DNA of 9,186 bases from the NCBI GenBank assembly GCA_035527515.1, contig DATLAJ010000109.1, forward strand, positions 1-9,186, given 5' to 3'. The stretch is from a bacterium. GTDB taxonomy: Bacteria > B130-G9. The translations under genes and the position numbers were made by a program. Positions 6,795-9,186 of this stretch are shown one piece after another. The notes beneath the pieces were generated by a model, which saw nothing but the letters and a program-made list of their open reading frames with translations, was not told where the DNA came from and made no database searches. The number at the start of each line of letters is the position of its first letter. Positions within the stretch are counted from its first letter, which is position 1.

Positions 6795-8141
6795 GTGAAA
6801 GTCGCTCTGTTCGCTGTTCTGTATCCAATTCGCTCCGGTCTAGCTAACTACTGCCATAACCTGCTCCCCAAACTCAAGGAGCTTGCCGAGATCGACATAT
6901 TCATCGACGACTACGACCCGGACGACGAGGCCATAACATCACAGTTTGAGGTCATGAACTACCTGCGTTTTGAAGAGCGACTCGCCAGCGAGAAATACGA
7001 CGCCATCATCTATGAGCTCGGCAACGACCTGCACTACAAGTTTATGTATCACTACATCTTCAACTTCCCCGGAATTGTCGTCCTGCATGATTTCAACCTG
7101 CACCCGTCCAGGGCCAGCATGCTCCGCGCCTCGGCCGACGAGGAGACCTACCGGCGAGAGCTCGAGGACTGCGTCGGCCCCAGAGGTTCCGAGATCGCGA
7201 GGCTTGTCTGCGCCGGGGAGCAGTTCAATCCGCTGCTTAATGTCTTCCCGATGAACGAGAAGGTGCTGAGGTCCAGCCGGGCCGCCATTGTTCACAACCC
7301 CTACGTCAAGCGCCTCGTCCAAGAGGTGGCTCCGCGGACGCCCGCCTATCTCGTCAACATGGGTCTGCCCGAGCCGGGGAGGACTCTGAAAAGGGCGGAG
7401 TCGCGAAGGAGGCTCAACTTGCCGGCGAGTAAGTTCATTGTTCTCAACCAAGGCTTCGTTGGGCCCCACAGAAAGCCCGAAGTCGTCCTCGATGGCTTCG
7501 CTCGGTTCGTAAAGAAGCATCCCAAATCGATGCTCGTATTCACAGGCGACCCCGATCCGAGAGTTGACCTTGCCTGCATGATCAGGACTCGCGCTTTGAC
7601 CGAGGCAGTCCGGTTGGAGAACTATGTGCAAGACGATGTTTTCCATACCTACATCGCTGCCGCAGACGTCGTTCTGAATCTCAGGACGAACGCAATCCGC
7701 GAGACATCTGCGACGATGTTGACCGCGATGTTGCTTGGCAGACCAGTGATCGCCACGCGGCTTGCTCATAACTGCTACCTTCCACCCAGCGTATGCCTCT
7801 TCGTGGAGCACTCGCCCGCCGAGGCGAACGACCTTGCGGCGCGGCTCGAGTCGCTTTGGTCCAACCCCAAACAGGGCGAGGCGATTGGCAAAGCTGCCAG
7901 GGCTTACGTGAGAAGTAACCACAGCCTCGCGCAGTCGGCCCGCGGCTACAAAGCCGCAATCGACGCGGTCGTTGCGCAGCCCGAAGAGAGGACAAGAGAG
8001 CCCAGGACGCTCCGGGAGCGGCTGCCCTGGCTGGCCGAGGAGAAGGCGAGTGTCCTGGACGAGATATGCGCTCCTGAGCATCACAAGCAGGTGGGCGAGG
8101 TCTTACGGGAGGCGATGTCAGACCTCGGGCTAATCGAATAA
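6795..8141 (+). CDS. GT-B fold glycosyltransferase, GT4-like
   Basis: A 448-residue glycosyltransferase of the group 1 (GT4-like) type, which transfers a sugar from a nucleotide-sugar donor to a glycan, lipid or protein acceptor in the cytoplasm. The N-terminal Rossmann half begins VKVALFAVLYPIRSGLANYC and includes an IIYELGND segment and a VVLHDFNLH strand. The C-terminal half opens with FIVLNQGFVGPHRKPEVVLDGF (Gly220 in the linker strand) and carries NLR (295-297) and ETS (303-305) followed by LTAMLLGRPVIA. This matches a GT subgroup with an NLRxxxxxxETS signature in which the second Glu of the classical E-x7-E motif is replaced (here Thr310). GTG 6795 is preferred because it starts at the conserved first strand and has AGGGGAA at 6780-6786; the frame is open back to 6720, but that extension overlaps the upstream gene and is Ser/Arg-rich. 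Acceptor and donor cannot be told from the sequence. Confidence 0.9.
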   Translation: MKVALFAVLYPIRSGLANYCHNLLPKLKELAEIDIFIDDYDPDDEAITSQFEVMNYLRFEERLASEKYDAIIYELGNDLHYKFMYHYIFNFPGIVVLHDFNLHPSRASMLRASADEETYRRELEDCVGPRGSEIARLVCAGEQFNPLLNVFPMNEKVLRSSRAAIVHNPYVKRLVQEVAPRTPAYLVNMGLPEPGRTLKRAESRRRLNLPASKFIVLNQGFVGPHRKPEVVLDGFARFVKKHPKSMLVFTGDPDPRVDLACMIRTRALTEAVRLENYVQDDVFHTYIAAADVVLNLRTNAIRETSATMLTAMLLGRPVIATRLAHNCYLPPSVCLFVEHSPAEANDLAARLESLWSNPKQGEAIGKAARAYVRSNHSLAQSARGYKAAIDAVVAQPEERTREPRTLRERLPWLAEEKASVLDEICAPEHHKQVGEVLREAMSDLGLIE

Positions 8142-8157
8142 CCAGAGCGACACCGAG

Positions 8158-8203
8158 CCACACAGAGCGGGCTTATGCTTGTTCGCCTGATGTCTCTGTG
8201 TGG
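8158..8203 (+). repeat. Long hairpin after the glycosyltransferase
   Basis: CCACACAGAG (8158-8167) is perfectly complementary to CTCTGTGTGG (8194-8203), and the stem can be extended by two pairs outside (A-T and a G-U wobble). An inner stem CGGGC/GCCTG (8168-8172 with 8185-8189, one G-U) stacks beneath it. It begins 17 bp after the glycosyltransferase stop. It could end transcription or protect the mRNA 3' end, but no T-run follows. CCACAGAG-like palindromes are frequent intergenic repeats in environmental bacterial genomes, so it may be a dispersed repeat. Confidence 0.75.
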
Positions 8204-8233
8204 TTACGCACAAATGGCGATTACGATTATTGC

Positions 8234-8287
8234 CGTGGGAAGCCCACGCATCCGATCGAGTCCTCGGTCCGTAGGTTGCGCCTACGG
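8234..8287 (+). repeat. Two tandem short hairpins
   Basis: The first is CGTGGG (8234-8239) with CCCACG (8243-8248), loop AAG. The second is CCGTAGG (8269-8275) with CCTACGG (8281-8287), loop TTGCG. Both stems are perfect and GC-rich, and neither is followed by a T-run. Their purpose is unknown. Confidence 0.65.
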
Positions 8288-8384
8288 CTATCCACGTTAA
8301 TCCACTTGCGGGGGATGCAGGAAGAACGCCTTCAATTGAGCAGGTCCAGGCACGATTACGAAAACTCCTCCTGGCGCATTGGCC

Positions 8385-8407
8385 TTGACTGGTGGCACCG
8401 CAGTCAA
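8385..8407 (+). promoter_or_regulatory. Candidate operator before the OsmC-like gene
   Basis: TTGACTG (8385-8391) and CAGTCAA (8401-8407) form a perfect inverted repeat with a 9-bp centre, 51 bp before the ATG. Half-sites nearly two helical turns apart are typical of dimeric repressors. TTGACT could also serve as a -35 box, but the matching -10 position (TAGCCT) is poor. OsmC/Ohr genes are often under peroxide- or MarR-type control, but no specific regulator is implied by this sequence. Confidence 0.4.
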
Positions 8408-8458
8408 TAGCCTTTGTGCTGCTTTTCTGTTGGGCTTACGAGACACAAAGGAGATACT

Positions 8459-8905
8459 ATGTCGGCAAACACGAGGGTCTTCTACTTCCCCACATCGCTT
8501 GAATGGACGAAGGAGCATCAGGGCCTTGCGCATGCGCCCGGCAAGCCGGACATCACGGTGGCCTGTCCACCAGTTTTCTGCAAGGGCAGCCCTAGCGACG
8601 TGTGGAGCCCCGAGGAGTTCTTCGTCTCCTCCCTCGAAGTCTGTGTGCTGCTCTCCTTCATATCTCAGGCCAAGCGCAATCGAGTGAGGTTCACCTCCTA
8701 TACGAGTGAGGCAAACGGTAAGCTCGAGTTTGTGGACAAGGAGCTGATGTTCTCCCAGATCACGTTGGACGTAACGATCGAGGTCCCCAAGGACCAGGAC
8801 ATCGCTCAGGTCGAAGAGGCGCTGGCCGACTCCAAACAGCGGTGCCTCATCTCCGCGTCAATGAAGACCGAGGTCAAGATCGAGGCCAAGATCGTCGGCC
8901 GTTAG
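8459..8905 (+). CDS. OsmC/Ohr-family thiol peroxidase-like protein
   Basis: A 148-residue OsmC-superfamily protein, of usual length. The family reduces organic hydroperoxides through two cysteines in the cytoplasm. Seen here: the SPEEFFVSSLEVCVLLSF helix with Cys62 and the later DSKQRCLIS segment with Cys129, matching the two conserved cysteines, plus the alternating strands of the central sheet (RFTSYTSEANGKLEF, ITLDVTIEVP) and a final SMKTEVKIEAKI strand. Cys36 and Cys41 are additional. The short strand before Cys62 and the PGKPDITVACPP segment look more like the general OsmC-like group (YhfA/SACOL type) than Ohr, so peroxidase activity is likely but not certain. ATG 8459 has AAGGAG 5 nt upstream; the longer reading frame to 8414 has no such site. 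It is separated from the glycosyltransferase by a 317-bp spacer with a candidate operator, so it is probably its own transcription unit. Confidence 0.88.
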   Translation: MSANTRVFYFPTSLEWTKEHQGLAHAPGKPDITVACPPVFCKGSPSDVWSPEEFFVSSLEVCVLLSFISQAKRNRVRFTSYTSEANGKLEFVDKELMFSQITLDVTIEVPKDQDIAQVEEALADSKQRCLISASMKTEVKIEAKIVGR

Positions 8906-8968
8906 ACTTCACGGCCTGGGCCGCAATGCGCGTGTCGTGCGCAGACAGCTATTAGCCTTCGCAGGTTT

Positions 8969-9140
8969 GAGGCTGTCCAATAAGTGCATCTGCATGGCAG
9001 AATCCTTGTGTTTAAGGATGCCTGGCCCTGGATGTAGGGGCGGTGCACGAACCGCCCGACGCCAGCGCCACAACATATTGTGGGCGATTCGTGAATCGCC
9101 CCTACAAGAAACACGGCTGACCCCTTTATTGGACAGCCTC
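8969..9140. mobile_element. MITE-like element, 172 bp, with nested palindromes
   Basis: GAGGCTGTCCAATAA (8969-8983) and TTATTGGACAGCCTC (9126-9140) are perfect 15-bp inverted repeats. Similar GGCTGTCCAA-type ends occur on several insertion sequences, so this may be a non-autonomous relative. Inside lie further palindromes: ATCCTT/AAGGAT (9002-9019), an outer TGTAGGGGCG/CGCCCCTACA pair (9033-9042 with 9097-9106), GGGCGGT/ACCGCCC (9038-9057), CCACAA/TTGTGG (9068-9083) and GGGCGATTC/GAATCGCCC (9082-9101). GTAGGGGCG...CGCCCCTAC motifs are common dispersed repeats in environmental genomes. No transposase is encoded, and I find no clear target-site duplication next to the ends. Confidence 0.7.
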
Positions 9141-9160
9141 TGGAACCACGAGCACACGAT

Positions 9161-9184
9161 TGCAGAACTTCAAATGCAGAACTT
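9161..9184 (+). repeat. 10-bp direct repeat at the window end
   Basis: TGCAGAACTT occurs at 9161-9170 and again at 9175-9184 with CAAA between. It could be the first units of a short tandem array or a chance pair; the window ends two bases later. Confidence 0.5.
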
Positions 9185-9186
9185 GG

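Larger units (their letters stand above)
8142..8458. other. Gene-free spacer of 317 bp rich in inverted repeats
   Basis: No convincing gene lies here. A 70-codon frame at 8198-8410 begins inside a hairpin, is Arg-rich and has no family resemblance. The spacer holds four separate inverted repeats (8158-8203, 8234-8248, 8269-8287 and 8385-8407) and ends with the ribosome binding site of the OsmC-like gene, AAGGAG at 8448-8453. Confidence 0.7.

Noticed and set aside
6939-8084. Long open frame of 381 codons on the minus strand
   Set aside because: It lies opposite the glycosyltransferase, shows no family resemblance, and is explained by codon bias of a GC-rich gene.
8158-8203. Intrinsic terminator for the glycosyltransferase
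   Set aside because: The stem is strong, but no T-run follows it and the loop region is long; kept as a repeat instead.
8198-8410. 70-codon frame on the plus strand in the spacer
   Set aside because: It starts inside a hairpin, lacks a ribosome binding site and is Arg-rich in the way of non-coding GC-rich sequence.
8927-8943. TGCGC/GCGCA hairpin after the OsmC-like gene as a terminator
   Set aside because: The stem is only 5 bp and is not followed by a T-run.
8969-9140. CRISPR-like array or small ORFs in the palindromic region
   Set aside because: The repeats are inverted rather than regularly spaced direct repeats, and the minus-strand frames here consist largely of the palindromes.

Overview
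The window is bacterial. It has compact genes, Shine-Dalgarno-like sites before several of them, GTG/TTG starts, and short spacers rich in inverted repeats. Most genes are GC-rich: spot counts give 36/60 G+C at 1861-1920, 40/60 at 7141-7200 and 38/60 at 8581-8640. No rRNA, tRNA or taxonomic marker is present, so the organism cannot be named. The large FN3/kelch surface protein and the palindromic intergenic repeats would suit an uncultured environmental bacterium, but that is inference. All genes I accept are on the + strand.

Layout. (1) 2-2692: the 3' end of a large secreted or surface protein with a bacterial Ig-like domain, two FN3 domains, a kelch beta-propeller and a last FN3; its 5' end lies outside the window. 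(2) 2944-3414: a Bcp-type peroxiredoxin with the peroxidatic Cys but without the usual resolving Cys. (3) 3489-5898: an AT-richer block (28/60 G+C at 3541-3600, 28/60 at 3961-4020, 29/60 at 4501-4560). It holds a minimal nucleotidyltransferase (MNT), a DNA methyltransferase that overlaps it by 4 bp, and a second MNT with its own promoter and a structured leader. The two MNT genes share a 50-bp stretch with only two mismatches although the proteins are otherwise divergent. (4) 5972-8141: an exported protein of unknown function followed 16 bp later by a GT4-like glycosyltransferase. (5) 8142-8458: a gene-free spacer with four inverted repeats. (6) 8459-8905: an OsmC-family thiol protein. (7) 8969-9140: a 172-bp MITE-like palindromic element with perfect 15-bp terminal inverted repeats.

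How the parts may work together. The block at 3489-5898 is the candidate for an undescribed system. MNT proteins are normally antitoxins paired with HEPN toxins. Here neither MNT has a HEPN partner in the window, and a DNA methyltransferase occupies the place directly after the first MNT. No restriction endonuclease is visible. A modification module coupled to nucleotidyl transfer, or the remains of a defence island in which an MNT/HEPN locus was duplicated and interrupted, would both fit. Bcp and the OsmC-like protein are both thiol-based peroxide-handling families but are about 5 kb apart and not in one operon. The exported protein and the glycosyltransferase are probably co-transcribed; no joint pathway can be read from the sequence.
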